From Prorocentrum cordatum (Eukaryota; Sar; Dinophyceae; Prorocentrales; Prorocentraceae), in assembly GCA_963575745.1 (NCBI GenBank), contig CAUYUJ010014271.1:539027-603026 (forward strand): a stretch of DNA of 64,000 nt, written 5' to 3'. The notes under the pieces were generated by a model that saw nothing but the letters and a program-made list of their open reading frames with translations, did not search any database and had not been told where the DNA came from. The first letter of the stretch is position 1, and the number at the start of each line of letters is the position of its first letter. Below, one piece after another: positions 42,621-53,898 of the stretch. The position numbers were made by a program, and so were the translations under genes.

Positions 42621-42762
42621 ATTGCATAAACACAAAAACTCTGAGGTCCGCGCGGATTCCTCGGATCGGCGCTGGGCCCGCGCGCTCCGCGCGCCATGGA
42701 GGGGGGTCCAGCGCCGATCCGAGAAATATGCGCTGACCTCCGAGTTTGTATGTGTATGCCAT
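42621..42762 (-). mobile_element. Fold-back element family I, best complete palindrome
   Basis: Left arm ATTGCATAAACACAAAAACT, CTGAGGTCCGCGCGGATTCC, TCGGATCGGCGCTGG; right arm CCAGCGCCGATCCGAGAAAT, GACCTCCGAGTTTGTATGTG, TATGCCAT. Centre GCGCGCTCCGCGCGC. 142 bp in all. Confidence 0.85.
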
Positions 42763-42889
42763 TGTCTGCTCCCCTACGACATCCGCGCCCCGCCCCCACC
42801 AACCACCGAGTCCACTGGGTCGACGGGAGGCCGGCGGGGGTGGGGCTCGGATCTCGCCACGTGCTCGACGAGCCCAGACCCCCGACGTC

Positions 42890-43050
42890 GTGACTTCTTC
42901 ACAACGTCGACCCCCAGAGGTCTGGACCCCTTCCCCGGGACCGGCCTGACATCCTGAGCCGTTTTTTGACGGTCCCGAGGCCCAGCGGGGGGCCGAACAT
43001 AGCGAGGAACCTCCCGTTGTGTTTTTTTCACAGCGCGAGGGGGTCTGGGA
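42890..43050. mobile_element. Dispersed repeat family XI, copy 2
   Basis: CCCCCAGAGGTCTGGACCCC, CCGGGACCGGCC, CATCCTGAGCCGTTTTTTGA, CGGTCCCGAGGCCCAGCGGG as at 12640-12720. Confidence 0.6.
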
Positions 43051-43239
43051 ATCCCGTACCCAGCCGCCCATCGAGTTGCCCGAGGCGCTGATTCGGCGAG
43101 GCGAGGGCTCGGATGGCGGCGCCAGAATGGCTCCTGGGCAGGCCCACCCCGGGGCCAGGGCTCGGTGAAAACGCCCTCCCGGCTCGGGCAGGGGGGCATG
43201 TGCACCGATCATGGGCCCAGGATTGTGTGGTTCCCATCC

Positions 43240-43345
43240 TGCTCCTCCTCCTCCTCCTCCTCCTCCTCCTCCTCCCTCCTCCCTCCTCCTCCTCCTCCTC
43301 CCCCTCCTCCTCCTCCTCCTCCTCCTCCTCCTCCTCCTCCTCCTC
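43240..43345. repeat. (CTC)n tract
   Basis: About 100 bp. TCCTGC stands at both ends but could come from the tract itself. Confidence 0.9.
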
Positions 43346-43364
43346 CTGCCCCCTGGGCACATCC

Positions 43365-43550
43365 CAGAAATCATTTCGAGCACCCCGAAAAGTCACGAAG
43401 GAGTGTCGAAACAGTGTCGAAACAGTGTCGGGCGAGTGTCTCCCGGGGCCCGACACGAGAAAACCCTCGAGTTTCGGTACTTTTTTGGGCGCTCGAAATT
43501 CTTCCTGGTGATCAAGGCTAAAGTAGGTTGGAGCATCATAAGCCCAGGAT
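43365..43550. mobile_element. Family IV repeat, uninterrupted copy
   Basis: Same as 36597-36950 without the nested element; AAAGTAGGTTGGAGCATCAT at 43520-43539 is the empty site. Confidence 0.8.
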
Positions 43551-43719
43551 CGGCCTGGCCCGGATCGGTGTAGGTGTATACAGTCGGACTCGATTGGACA
43601 GGACACGCGAGGGAACACAAGACCCTTCCGAGGGCGACACTGCCACAGGAATGCAGGAAGCATGGGTCGCGAGACACAGGACACATGGGCACCCTTGACT
43701 TGGCAGGGTCGACCTACTG

Positions 43720-43930
43720 ACCTCCTCCTCCTCCTCCTCCCTCCTCCCTCCTCCTCCTCCTCCTCCTCCTCCTCCTCCTCCTCCTCCTCCTCCCTCCTCC
43801 TCCTCCTCCTCCTCCTCCTCCTCCTCCTCCTCTCCTCCCTCCTCCCGTCGTCGGCGCCCTAGGCGAATGATTCCCTCTCCCTCCTCCTCCTCCTCCTCCT
43901 CCTCCTCCTCCTCCTCCTCCTCCTCCTCCT
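43720..43930. repeat. Cluster of three (CTC)n tracts between CTGACCT repeats
   Basis: CTACTGACCT at 43714-43723 and CTCCTGACCT at 43925-43934 bracket the block, a near-exact direct repeat of 8-10 bp. Confidence 0.75.
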
Positions 43931-44199
43931 GACCTGGGCCGACTGCAGTTGGTGCCCTCAGACCTGCGGGGCTGTCGCCGCGGCTGCTGCATGGGGTCGC
44001 CGGCCGCCGCCCGTCGTTCACGGCAGCGCCGGGCCGGCCATCACGCAGCGCCGCGCCGTGGGGCGCGGCGCCGTGCGCCGGCGGCTCGACACGGGCCCAG
44101 GCATGGTCGCAGGGGGCCTGCGTGCCGAGCCGCAGCGGCTCGAGCCAGGCGGTGCTGCCAAGCGAACATCGGCGGCGCGCCGAGGGGGGGGCAGCTCTG
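43931..44199. other. GC-rich spacer
   Basis: No gene or element recognised. Confidence 0.4.
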
Positions 44200-44372
44200 A
44201 AGGGGCCCTGGGACACACAAGTAAATACACACAAATGAAATGGTTCCCAAGATTTTCCTATGTTTTCTTGGTTTTTGTCTTCGCCCCCACTTCCCATATT
44301 TCCCCATATCTTCCTAGGAATCGACGATTCATTGTGTCTGTGTGTGTTTTCTCCCCTCCTGAAGCTCGGCGT
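44200..44372. mobile_element. Fold-back element family III, copy 3
   Basis: ACACACAAGTAAATACACAC, CCACTTCCCATATTTCCCC, GGAATCGACGATTCATTGTG, TCTGTGTGTG as in copies 1 and 2. Confidence 0.75.
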
Positions 44373-44572
44373 CTTCTGACGCGCTCGCGGGTTCTCTGGC
44401 AGCCCCGGGGCGCTGTCCAGCAGCTGCGCCTCGCCGAGGGCACTCCCGGGGTGCGGGTCGTCCAGAGCGGCCGCCGGAGACCCCGAGCTGTGGCCCGAAG
44501 GCCAAACTCGGCGGCGCGCCGAGGGGGGAAGCGAGAGGGGGGAGGCAAAGTCTAACCGCGCTATTCTGACTA

Positions 44573-44731
44573 CCTACCAGACCACCCCAACCCAACCCGA
44601 AGACCCGAATTCGACCCGAATTTCGGGTTGGGGGGGGTACGGGTTCCATGTGTTTTTTCAACGTTCCCAGACCCCCCCCTACTGGAAATGGAGGGCAAAT
44701 TGAGGCCTTCGGGTTGGGTTGGGGTGGTTTG
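44573..44731. mobile_element. Fold-back element with near-perfect 30-bp ends
   Basis: ACCTACCAGACCACCCCAAC, CCAACCCGAAG at the left; CTTCGGGTTGG, GTTGGGGTGGTTTGGTAGGT at the right. Single copy here. The high arm identity suggests recent origin. Confidence 0.75.
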
Positions 44732-44819
44732 GTAGGTGGTGATATTCGGCACCTTGCCCACGAGCCTTCGGCACCTAGGACACGCACACATGCACACACA
44801 CACACACACACCACAGAAT

Positions 44820-44995
44820 ACGCACTTCTCAGCAGGCCTGGCCTTCTCAGACGGTGGCGGGGCTTTTCAGAAGCCCCCGCGCCTTCCGAGAAGAGGGCGC
44901 TGTCTCCGGAGAAGGCTCAGGAAGCGGCCCAGAAGGCCGGAGGCCTCCCGAACCTTCTGAAGAGGCTCGCCCCCTCTGACCTCGCCCCGGGGGCC
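44820..44995. mobile_element. Repeat family VIII (TTCTCAGAAG-rich), copy 1
   Basis: Many CTTCTCAGAAG/CTTCCGAGAAG dyads. Its reverse complement matches 60305-60425 (CTGAGAAG, GCTTCTGAAAAGCCCCGCC). Confidence 0.65.
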
Positions 44996-45051
44996 GAGAA
45001 TTCACGAGCGTACGGCCTTCCGCGTGTTCGAATAATGCATCTGCATGTGCG

Positions 45052-45240
45052 TACTCCTGATTTCGTAATAAAAGGGAGGGGGGTCTCATTTCGGGGGGGG
45101 CTCTTCCAGGCTATCTTGGAGGGCCTGGGGGGGTCTGGGGACGATGTTTTGGAGATTTCTCCCACGGGGGAGGTCTGAAATGGCTTGTCTTGGAGGGTCC
45201 AGACCCCCTCCCTTTTATTACGAAATCTGGAGTAACCATT
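45052..45240. mobile_element. Fold-back element with 32-bp nearly identical ends
   Basis: ACTCCTGATTTCGTAATAAA, AGGGAGGGGGGTC at the left; GACCCCCTCCCTTTTATTAC, GAAATCTGGAGTAAC at the right. Single copy in this window. Confidence 0.8.
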
Positions 45241-45568
45241 CTGTCCCAAATCGTGCCCGGTCCCTCGAGCTTGGGCGGTTCGGAAGAAGTGTCGGCACGC
45301 TTCGCTCCGCACAGCCATACCTCATCGCTGGAACACGTTGCCGACGTGTGACATCCGCCGCATCAGCGTGGCAGCGATCTCTGCCATCCAGGCCCCTCTC
45401 GCATGAGCTGCGGCTGCAGAGGAGGAAGCTGCGGATAATGGACGGTGGAGAGCAGCCCTATGTGGGCGACTCGACGAAATCAGAACGGCTCCACATTCTG
45501 CGGCCACCCACCTGTCCTAAAGCTCAACGGGGCACCCATAAGTGGACCTAGTCTGCACGGCCCGCCAT
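45241..45568. other. 3' flank of the carboxylesterase
   Basis: Likely holds its 3' untranslated region. No polyadenylation signal recognised, as is usual in dinoflagellates. Confidence 0.4.
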
Positions 45569-48103
45569 TCAGACACTCATGATATGATCAGCTTGGCCAG
45601 ACTTTGCTTCGTCCACAAGATCCCAAAATTCGCAAATCTCTTCGTTGTCGTACAGCGATAGTTCCTGTTTATGTTGTTTGGGAAGGTTCGCGTCAAGCAC
45701 TATGTTTTTCCGCACTTCACCCTGCGTCACCACTGGCCAATCTTCGGTTGATGGACTGTTCGGTACGCCGTATCGGGCGAGATTTGCCCAATATCCACCA
45801 ACAGTCTGGGAGAACTCCCACTCCTTGTCGTTGAAACTCGCTGGCCCCATTTGGGTCACCCGGCTGTGAAAATTGCCATCGGACGCCTGTCTAGGTTTAT
45901 GTTATCAATTGTTTATTCTCCCTCGGGTACTGCTCCATTCTACTGTCTACGTGGAGGCCCGTGATTTCAAAACACAACCACACAAGGAGGGGAGCAGGAT
46001 TCCCATAGCGATGCCACCAGGGGGCCAAGAGAGCCCACGAGGCCTCGAAGACGGCCCCGAAGACGGCCGCAGAAACCTGTACCGCCGAACATGGCCCCGA
46101 GATGCCTGAACGATGGGCCAGGAGGGCAGCAGGACGCCCCCTGGAGCAATGCTGTGATCACTGATGTTTCATCTCCCACGTTCTGCTTCCAAGACGTCCT
46201 GAAATCGTTTCAAGGCAGCCCCCCAGATCCGCCGATATTGCCCAACACGGCCCCAGGCGGCCCCCATTTTGCCTCCAAGAGGCCCCCAAGGCGGGCCCCA
46301 AATCTGGGGCTCCTTTTTGGTACTGTCTTGGGACCTCTGGCCAGAGGGGGATTCACTAATATGCCCCGAAGGTAACCTTGGCTCAAGGATGCCCGAAGAA
46401 AGCTCAAGAATGCCCCCCAATCTGCCCCCCTGTAGCCGCAACGCGGCCCAGCCCGGGGGGCAAGGGGGCAGAGAGCGCAGCTCTTCAGATACGCATGATA
46501 TCCCTCGCCGAGTGAAGGGTCCCAACAATCCACACAGTAAGCCTGCTGCTTACAGGGCTCCCTTCTCAACTTGTTCCCCCATTTTCCGCAGCAGGATCCG
46601 TCAAACATAAAAATCGGCTGGCCCATGACGAACATAATCTCGTCTTCATGGCGCGGCCCAGTTGTGTTGTCGTGCCAATTCGGGTCTGAACTGCACTTCG
46701 GATTGGACTGATACCAATAGTTGAAACGATACATGAAGGCCCTGCCTGGGTTTTGCCTGTTCACAAGGTCGGTCCGTCGCCGGATCCCGCACAGCATCGA
46801 ATCACTGCCAATGCTCCCTACAGTGTGTACGTTCCGCACAAGGTTTTCGTAATCGGGCGGATACAACTCCAAAGCGCGTTTTAAGAAGGCGGCCCCAACT
46901 TGCTCTCTGACTCGAGCTTTGTAGTCGCTCACCTTCATAGGGTACTCTTGTAGACCTTTATTTGAATCGTTGGTTTGAGCGCCCATGATCGTACTCACGT
47001 TGTTGATCAAACCCTCGTGAAGGAGCGACATCGGGTCACCTGGAATAGTGACCGTGTCAACGTGAGGTCCCCAACCAAAATTGTAAGTTTGACTGGTCAA
47101 CGTCAGCGGATGCACTGTTTGAAGACACTTCTTCAATGACCCTCCGCTACATTTTGCAATGCTGCCTATGGCTCGGGTAGTTTTGAGGCCACTTGTCACA
47201 CTGGATGCACTGAGACCCCCACTTTCACTCGCGAGCCCACGCATCAGGCCTTTGCTGCCTGGCATCACCAGGTGAAGCTCCACATTCATCGCACCAGAGC
47301 TCTGCCCATGAATTATCACCTTGGAAGGGTCTCCCCCGAAATTGCGAATTTCGCGTTGAACCCATCGCAAACCCTCTTGTTGGTCAAGGCTGCCCCAAGT
47401 TCCGGTCGGCTTGCCTTCACGCACGTCTTCCTCGAAAGCCATCCAGCCGATCGGGCCTGTCCGGTAGCCGATGCTCGCGTAAACGACGCCCTGGCGTGCG
47501 GCGAACGCGCTGCCATTGTACGGCTCAGGTTCGCCAAACTGGTCGGAGCCACCGTATATGAAGACGACGACTGGAAGATTATCCCCTGGCTCCGCATCGC
47601 TGGGCTTCCACACGTTGGCATACAAGCAGTCCTCAGAACCATACGTGATGTTGGCAGTGTCCCCGATCTGCATGCACGCGGGCCCGAAATCTGTGGCCAT
47701 CAATGGCTGCTGTGGATAAGTGCCAGTGAATGCAACTGGTGCCTCAAACCGCTTCGCGTCCGCAAACTTCATCCCCAGGAACTCGTGAACACCTGTCGGG
47801 GACTTTTACAAGCGTTCCTGGGCCCAGGCGTCTCCAGCTTTTCGCACCACTTCGAAGCCTCTTGGGTCTTCTGGACATCATGCGGGGGTGCTCTCGAGGC
47901 CGTGGGACCCTCCCTCGAAAAGCTGGGGGCCTCCCTGGGCCAAGGCCAGCTCTTGCAACACCCGAACCCGGCAGAACGCTGCCGTGAACGACCCCGTTCG
48001 ACGTGCGCGCGTGAGCGCCCTGACCACCATCACCGCCTGCGGCAGAGGCGATCACGCAGGCAGCAACGAGAACGGCCCGAGAGCAGGCCCCTGCGCATCG
48101 CAT
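45569..48103 (-). CDS. Secreted type-B carboxylesterase, three exons, 578 residues
   Basis: Exons 48103-47962, 47792-46493 and 45863-45569 (stop included) total 1737 nt, all junctions GT-AG. Residues 1-23 are a signal peptide (MRCAGACSRAVLVAACVIAS). Then VHEFLGMKFADAKRF (about 49-63), the type-B signature EDCLYANVW (101-109), GQSSGA with nucleophile Ser212, TNDS with Asp323 at the acid position, and GPRHEDEIMFVMG with His429. QTVGGYWANLARYGVPN closes the C-terminus, as in the family. Length suits the family (about 550). It should hydrolyse esters outside the cell or in the secretory system; the substrate is unknown. Oddities: acid is Asp rather than the usual Glu, and the oxyanion-hole segment is IYGGS where HGGG is usual. 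A spliced-leader relic lies 54 nt upstream, pointing to retrogene origin. Confidence 0.9.
45864..46492 (-). other. Carboxylesterase intron 2 (629 bp)
   Basis: Donor CATGC/GTATCTGAAG at 46492, acceptor GGCAATTTTCACAG at 45864; joins YHA to RVTQMG (phase 2). It is filled with AAGAGGCCCC-like short repeats (46010-46300). The donor is inferred from frame and motif, not proven. Confidence 0.7.
47793..47961 (-). mobile_element. Carboxylesterase intron 1: a family VI fold-back element (169 bp, GT-AG)
   Basis: Minus strand: donor TTCGG/GTGTTGCAAGAG, acceptor GTCCCCGACAG/GTGTTC. The intron ends are inverted repeats (TTGCAAGAGC.. CCAGCTTTTCG against CGAAAAGCTGG.. GCTTGTAA). GGTGTT is present at both borders. 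Relative at 15000-15166. Confidence 0.85.
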
Positions 48104-48156
48104 GCGTGCAGGCGATGTGCTGCGAGAACCGCTGGCCCGACAACGATGCACGAACC

Positions 48157-48177
48157 CTCGAGCCACACTGGCTACGG
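48157..48177 (-). other. Degenerate spliced-leader relic upstream of the carboxylesterase
   Basis: Minus strand CCGTAGCCAGTGTGGCTCGA then G; 18 of 21 dinoSL positions. Same strand, 54 nt before the start codon. A fresh trans-splice acceptor could be TTCTCGCAG just downstream (about 48124). Confidence 0.75.
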
Positions 48178-51100
48178 CGGCGACTTCGTGTCGCGACGAC
48201 CCGGGCATTGGTTTCTGACCCCACGCGGATGGTTCAACAGTGAGCGATCGCGGCTTTCCGACAGCGCAGACCGCTTGATGTCGGCCGATTCCAAGCCACT
48301 GGTGGCGTTCAACCTTGAACTGTCTTGAACGAACAAGCAGGGGTCATCGCCGCATTAGCGCGGCGCGAACCTGAAATACACATTCAAGTGGGCAGGGAGG
48401 AGGCGCAGAAAGAGCAGGAGCTTGGCATTACTCGGAATCAGAGCTTGGAATCGTTGCTTGGCAGTGCTTGGGGTCGGCCATCGCCTCGAAAGTGTGCATA
48501 CCCAATGAAAGGCCGATGGGCCCTAACACAGTGCATTAGAATGGCCAGGCATCAGGCGTGAGCCGCGCGTACATGAGGCAGGGTCACATGTCCTCAGTGT
48601 AACCACGGAGCCGTATCCTTTCTCCTCTGTCCTACCCCTCTGGGAGAAGAGGAGGAGGGACGAAGAGGGAAAGGATGGGGGAGGTTGAGGCGGACAGGGT
48701 GGTGGTAGAGGGGGAATCGAGAGGAAGGACGAGGAGGAGAAACAGGAAGAGTAGGAGGGAGCCAGGGAGTCGGGGGGAGGGAGAGGTGGGGGAAGTTGAG
48801 AAGGATGGGAAACAAAGACTCAACGGGCGTCCGATTCACTCACGACCTGAGCGAACAAAAAGCGGGGAAGAGGGTGATAGGCAGAGAGGTAGGAGGGGGG
48901 GGGAGCGGGCCTCTGGATTCCTTCCCAATCGAAACACCCGCGCCTGCTGCTCGGAGTCCTCCGGGAGAAGCGGGAGAGCAGAATTGAGAAGACCGGGCAG
49001 AAAGTAGAAGGGCAGGCTAGGCGTGCTCGCGCCATATCTGAGATCCGACCCCGCCTACACGTCCCATCCCATTGCGCTGGTTGATATTCCACCCGCCGCC
49101 GGGCGTGTCCTAGAGAATCTTGGTCCCCAAACTGGGCCCATTGTGTGGTGCGCAATCAGAGAAGGAACTTTGTACGTAGGGGGAGGTTGCGGATGAACAG
49201 GAATCTGATAAGGTGTTAGAAGAGCAGGAGAAGGAGGAGGAGGAGGAGGCCGAAGACGGCACCAGATCCTCACAAGACGCCCCGAGAGGCCCCCAAGAGG
49301 CCCCTAAGACGCCCCAAGATGCCTCCAAGAGGTCCCCAAGCGGTTTCCAAAAGCCCCCCAGGAACCCCCCAAATGCAGATGCCCTGCGCGCTGCGGACGT
49401 GCACCCTTCGAAGCCAGAGGAACCCAGTTCTCCATGGCAGAGGTAACCAGAATGCCCCCCAAAAGACCGCCCGCGCGGCGTAAAGCAACGGATCAATCAT
49501 GCCCGCCCTGTCGGAACTCTCCGGGGGCACTCTTGGACGACCCGTGGGCTGCCAAACATGACTCTTCACGCAAAGCCGATCCGAGCAAAAGGGTCAAGAG
49601 ATCCAGGGCCGCGAAGCGAAAGCGAACGCGAACACGTGCTGCTGTGTCCGGCCAGAGGCCGGCCCGCGAGGGGTGGAGCGCAGGGGCCGCAGCCCTCACA
49701 CGATCTTTGTACTCTGTGAAATCCTCCGCCAAAGCCTCCCGATCTCCGGGAAGATCCAACCAAGATTCCTGAAATCTTGCGTCCGTCAGACGATTCCGAA
49801 TAACGTCTACCCGGGGCCCCCGAGCTCGGCAAAAAATACAGAGCCGTCGGAAGCGCCGGGGCGCAGCTCGGGAAGGCCACGTCGTAGGCAAGGCTGACTC
49901 TTCGCAACGGCGGGGGGGGCCGCCTCAAGCCTCATTGAGAAAAAACAAGAGGGTGGTGGGAGGGGGCGGCAGAGGGGGAGAACAATCGCGGGTGGCTCTT
50001 CTCTCCCCGCCCCTGACCCAGCCCGTCTGTTTGTGGTTGCTTCCCCTCCCATCCTCCTTGTCCTCCTCCTCCCTCCCCTTCTGCTCGCTACTTCACTCCC
50101 TTCTCTTTCCTCCTGCTCCCTGCCTGCTGTCTCCGCCTGGCCCCTCTTTTGCCTACCCGCCCGCCACGCCGGCCCTGGCCTCCCGCGTGGGCGTTCGTCG
50201 TCGTCGTCTGCCTGCTTCTCCCCTCCTTGTCCCTTTCCGCCGGGCAGCACAGCCTACCCGGGACCAGCGTGGCGGCATGTAGGGCTTCGACTGGAAAGCC
50301 AAGGATCGCCAAGAGGAGGGTTACAATGAAGGTCCCCTGCCCGAGTCCGAGCGGATGGGGATGCATCAGCGACGTCGGCGTGGGGAAAATCTGGCTTCAC
50401 ATCGGACCGCATCGCCGATGCATCGGCGATGCGGCGTGACCCTCCGATCCCACATGCTTAGGGGTCTCATCTGGGAGGCATGGGTTTGAGGGGGAGGGAT
50501 AGCCGAGGCTGTACCAGTGGTGTGGCTGGTAAACGGTGTGGTCTGGATTCTGGCTTTTGCGGCAGTCCATTTCCGATGCGGGCACTGGCTGCAGTACAAC
50601 AGTCCTTATGCAAAACAACGCAAGCTGATTTACATGCCAACCTTACCTACAATGTCGTATCGCACCACACCGTCACGGGCCGCACCCTTTGCCTACCCTT
50701 AGGGTAATGGAGGTAGGCGGGGTGACGGAGGCTCGGTTTTCCTTGTAAGTCCCTTCCCGGCCAGCGGTGGTCCTCCCCCACTACACTGAGGCAGCACGTC
50801 ATCACCATCGCCCTCGGACATGTTAAAGAAGATGGCGTCCGCGTTTCCGTGACAACAGGGAGCAGCAACAACACTGCTGACCCAAAGCGACACTTCTTCC
50901 CGAGGCCATGGCCTCGAGAGCATGCGCACTGGCCAGTGCGACATGCTGGCGTCAGCCACAGCATCTGGGGCACAACACAGGCAACCAACACACACTTTAC
51001 GGTGAGGAGATGTTTTTCTTAGCTTGTCGCGGCAGCGGCCCCTGCGACGCGCCATGTCCTGCGCCCTGATATCGTGTCGCCCCGCTTCGCGGGGCGGGCT

Positions 51101-51229
51101 GCCAGGGGAGCTCGGGGAGCCGACGCTTTGGAACGGGGACGCGGTTAGCGCATCGCGCTGACACGCGGCGGGCCAATCTCGGTGGCGCGACACGCGAAAG
51201 AAGCGCTCCTGGCCGCGAGAGCCATCATG
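48178..51229. other. Long stretch without a supported gene
   Basis: Contains purine-rich GGAGG-type sequence at 48640-48900, AAGAGGCCCC-type short repeats at 49268-49370 and pyrimidine-rich sequence at 50050-50250. No frame with domain or splice borders was found. The upstream promoter region of the carboxylesterase is not recognisable. Confidence 0.45.
50407..50434. repeat. Perfect 28-bp palindrome
   Basis: CCGCATCGCCGATG and its exact reverse complement, no loop. Related imperfect dyads at about 18375-18390 and 18424-18444, and ATCGG words at 16900-17060. Confidence 0.85.
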
Positions 51230-51880
<651 letters not shown>

Positions 51881-53028
51881 TGTCTGCGAGCGTGTGCGTG
51901 CGTGTCTGTCCGCGAAGTGTCGCCGCCCTGTCTGGGGGGTCACCCCAAGCGACCCGGATCGGCGGCACTGGCCGAAGGCCACTACAATGAGGCTTCCTGG
52001 CCACGAGAGCCGTCACAGATAGCGGCGCAGTAGCAACGCTCCCGACGCCCCGCCGCTTTCGACAGCAGGCGTCCAGCCCGCGGGCTGGCGTGCCATCTTT
52101 CCGGGGCGCTTGCGCCTACGAGGGGAGAACGAGAAGACTACAGGCGAACATGCGATTCAGAAACCGATCGTGTTAGAAACCTGGGCCAACTTCCCAGAAG
52201 TTTCTGAAAACAGGCCTGGGCCAATTCCTGTTGTTCAAGCATCACGGGGGGATCATTAATATCAAACCCAAGAACCATCAGAGCCGACGACGTGGACCCA
52301 CCAGGAAAAAATGAAGGGGGGGTCGCAAAACTGACGGGAACACCTCCCTCACCACTAAGAGAAGATCACACAAACACTGACGACCGGCGCCTGGGGAACT
52401 GCGGGGATATTGCAGCGAAGAGGAGGGATTAGGAATTCTGACGACGGCGCGGCCGCCCGACCCGTTAGTCCCCTTTGCCGCAAGTGGACCGACGACGGCG
52501 CGGCCAGAGAACCCCTAAGTCGCTTTCTATTGGAATCGCCCTAATGATGTTAAAGCTGGGGGGGCGAACGTGCTCAAGAAACTGGGCCAGCTCTCCGGAG
52601 AGTTGGTCGAGAAACGTTGGCCCAGCTTTTCGGGAGGAGGTTTCTTACGTAATCAGATGCTCGATTGTAGTGGCATGAGACCCTGCCCTCCACCAGGCTC
52701 CAAAGAGCTGCTCGATGTTCACCGCAGGCACCCCACCAACAGCTCGCCTGTGGGAGTCGCCACCAGGAAAAAAACGAGCTGGTCAAGGACAGTGTGTCTC
52801 AGGCCTGAGTCCCAACCATCTTGCTTGCCCCGAAGACTGCGCAGGACATGCCGCCAAGATCTGTTGAGACCCTGTGTCGCGCAGGCCGAAGCCAGCTGCA
52901 GCGACGCAGGTGTAAACAAGCGCCCTCCGAAAGACCTGCAGGCTTGCCACGCGCTTAAGTCTAGGAGGCGCGCTGTCCGCGTGCAGCGGCGATGGCCACA
53001 CGCGAAGGCAAGCAGAGGGGAAGCGCGA
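51881..53028. other. Stretch with two small fold-back elements, no gene
   Basis: AAACCTGGGCCAACTTCCC with AGGCCTGGGCCAATTCC at 52177-52229, and AAGAAACTGGGCCAGCTC with TTGGCCCAGCTTTTCGG, GGTTTCTTA at 52576-52648. The latter has inverted ends (AAGAAAC / GTTTCTT). Short frames near 52570-53160 are not supported. Confidence 0.5.
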
Positions 53029-53898
53029 TCACTGGCACAAGTCAGAGAAAAGGCGCTCGTCTTCGGTCGACAGGTTCTCACGGGCAATCGCCCGTATCTC
53101 CGAAATAATGTTCCAACTTGCGTCTGCAACCTCTGTGCCGAATTGAAGCTGGTGTTTCCGTAACTTGTCGAAAGACGCGTTTGGACTCGTATGATTATGA
53201 AGCCGCACCAACCGCTTCGAAGTGAAACCGCTTATATCAATGCCGAGGTGCTTTGCCATCCGATCGAGAATCCAGTCCATCCTCGAGCTCTGGTCTTCTA
53301 GAAGTATGCACAAGATCTGCTGCTTCCCAAACACGTGAGCCCACCTACGAAACATACCGAGCCCTTCCAGAGCAGCGAGTGGGCCCTTGTCCTCTTGCCC
53401 GCAGACATCATCGAGGTACTGCTCCACAGAGGCTGTCGCCGGCACAGGGAAGCTGGAGCCACTGTATATCATGCGCTCCGTCAAGCCAAGCCTCGTTAGA
53501 TGCCCCTGGCGGCAGTTGGTGAACTCCCTGCAACTTTCGATGTTTGCTTTCGCCCACTGAGCAAACGTCTGGTTGTCCATTTTGCCTTTCCTTGATAGTT
53601 GGAGATATCGTGAAACGACAATCTCGGCCGGTTCGCGCCATGTGAGAAAGAGCTTGAGCCCTGGTCCAAACATGGCCAACGCTCGGAAGGGCACCAACCG
53701 ATTCGTTGAGTAGATTGGAGTTTTCTCTCCGAACCAATGGGTTCTTCGGATTGCGATTCCCCTCGTTTCCGGAGGGAAGAAATCCACGTACACGCTCTGA
53801 CCCTGGAGAAACCTTTCGTGCTCCGACAACACATAAAGCTCTTCGTAGCAGCATTTCTGATGCCCGAGCTTGGCATCACCAATAAACACACTTGGATG
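53029..53898 (-). CDS. Sulfotransferase-like domain, last exon (289 residues)
   Basis: The exon starts after GTTCTTCTTCTAAG at 53899 and runs to TGA-type stop at 53029-53031. Exon residues 4-12 (VFIGDAKLG) stand where sulfotransferases have the PAPS 5'-phosphosulfate loop, but the family GTT is HQK here. GEKTPIY (57-63) and FLTWREPAEIVVSRYLQL (84-101), with Arg88 and Ser96, match the 3'-phosphate-binding region of carbohydrate sulfotransferases. Such enzymes move sulfate from PAPS to glycans in the Golgi. The altered loop leaves activity uncertain. The upstream intron holds a family I element. The N-terminus is elsewhere, perhaps the anchor exon at 56668-57044. Confidence 0.75.
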   Translation of the reverse strand, partial: HPSVFIGDAKLGHQKCCYEELYVLSEHERFLQGQSVYVDFFPPETRGIAIRRTHWFGEKTPIYSTNRLVPFRALAMFGPGLKLFLTWREPAEIVVSRYLQLSRKGKMDNQTFAQWAKANIESCREFTNCRQGHLTRLGLTERMIYSGSSFPVPATASVEQYLDDVCGQEDKGPLAALEGLGMFRRWAHVFGKQQILCILLEDQSSRMDWILDRMAKHLGIDISGFTSKRLVRLHNHTSPNASFDKLRKHQLQFGTEVADASWNIISEIRAIARENLSTEDERLFSDLCQ

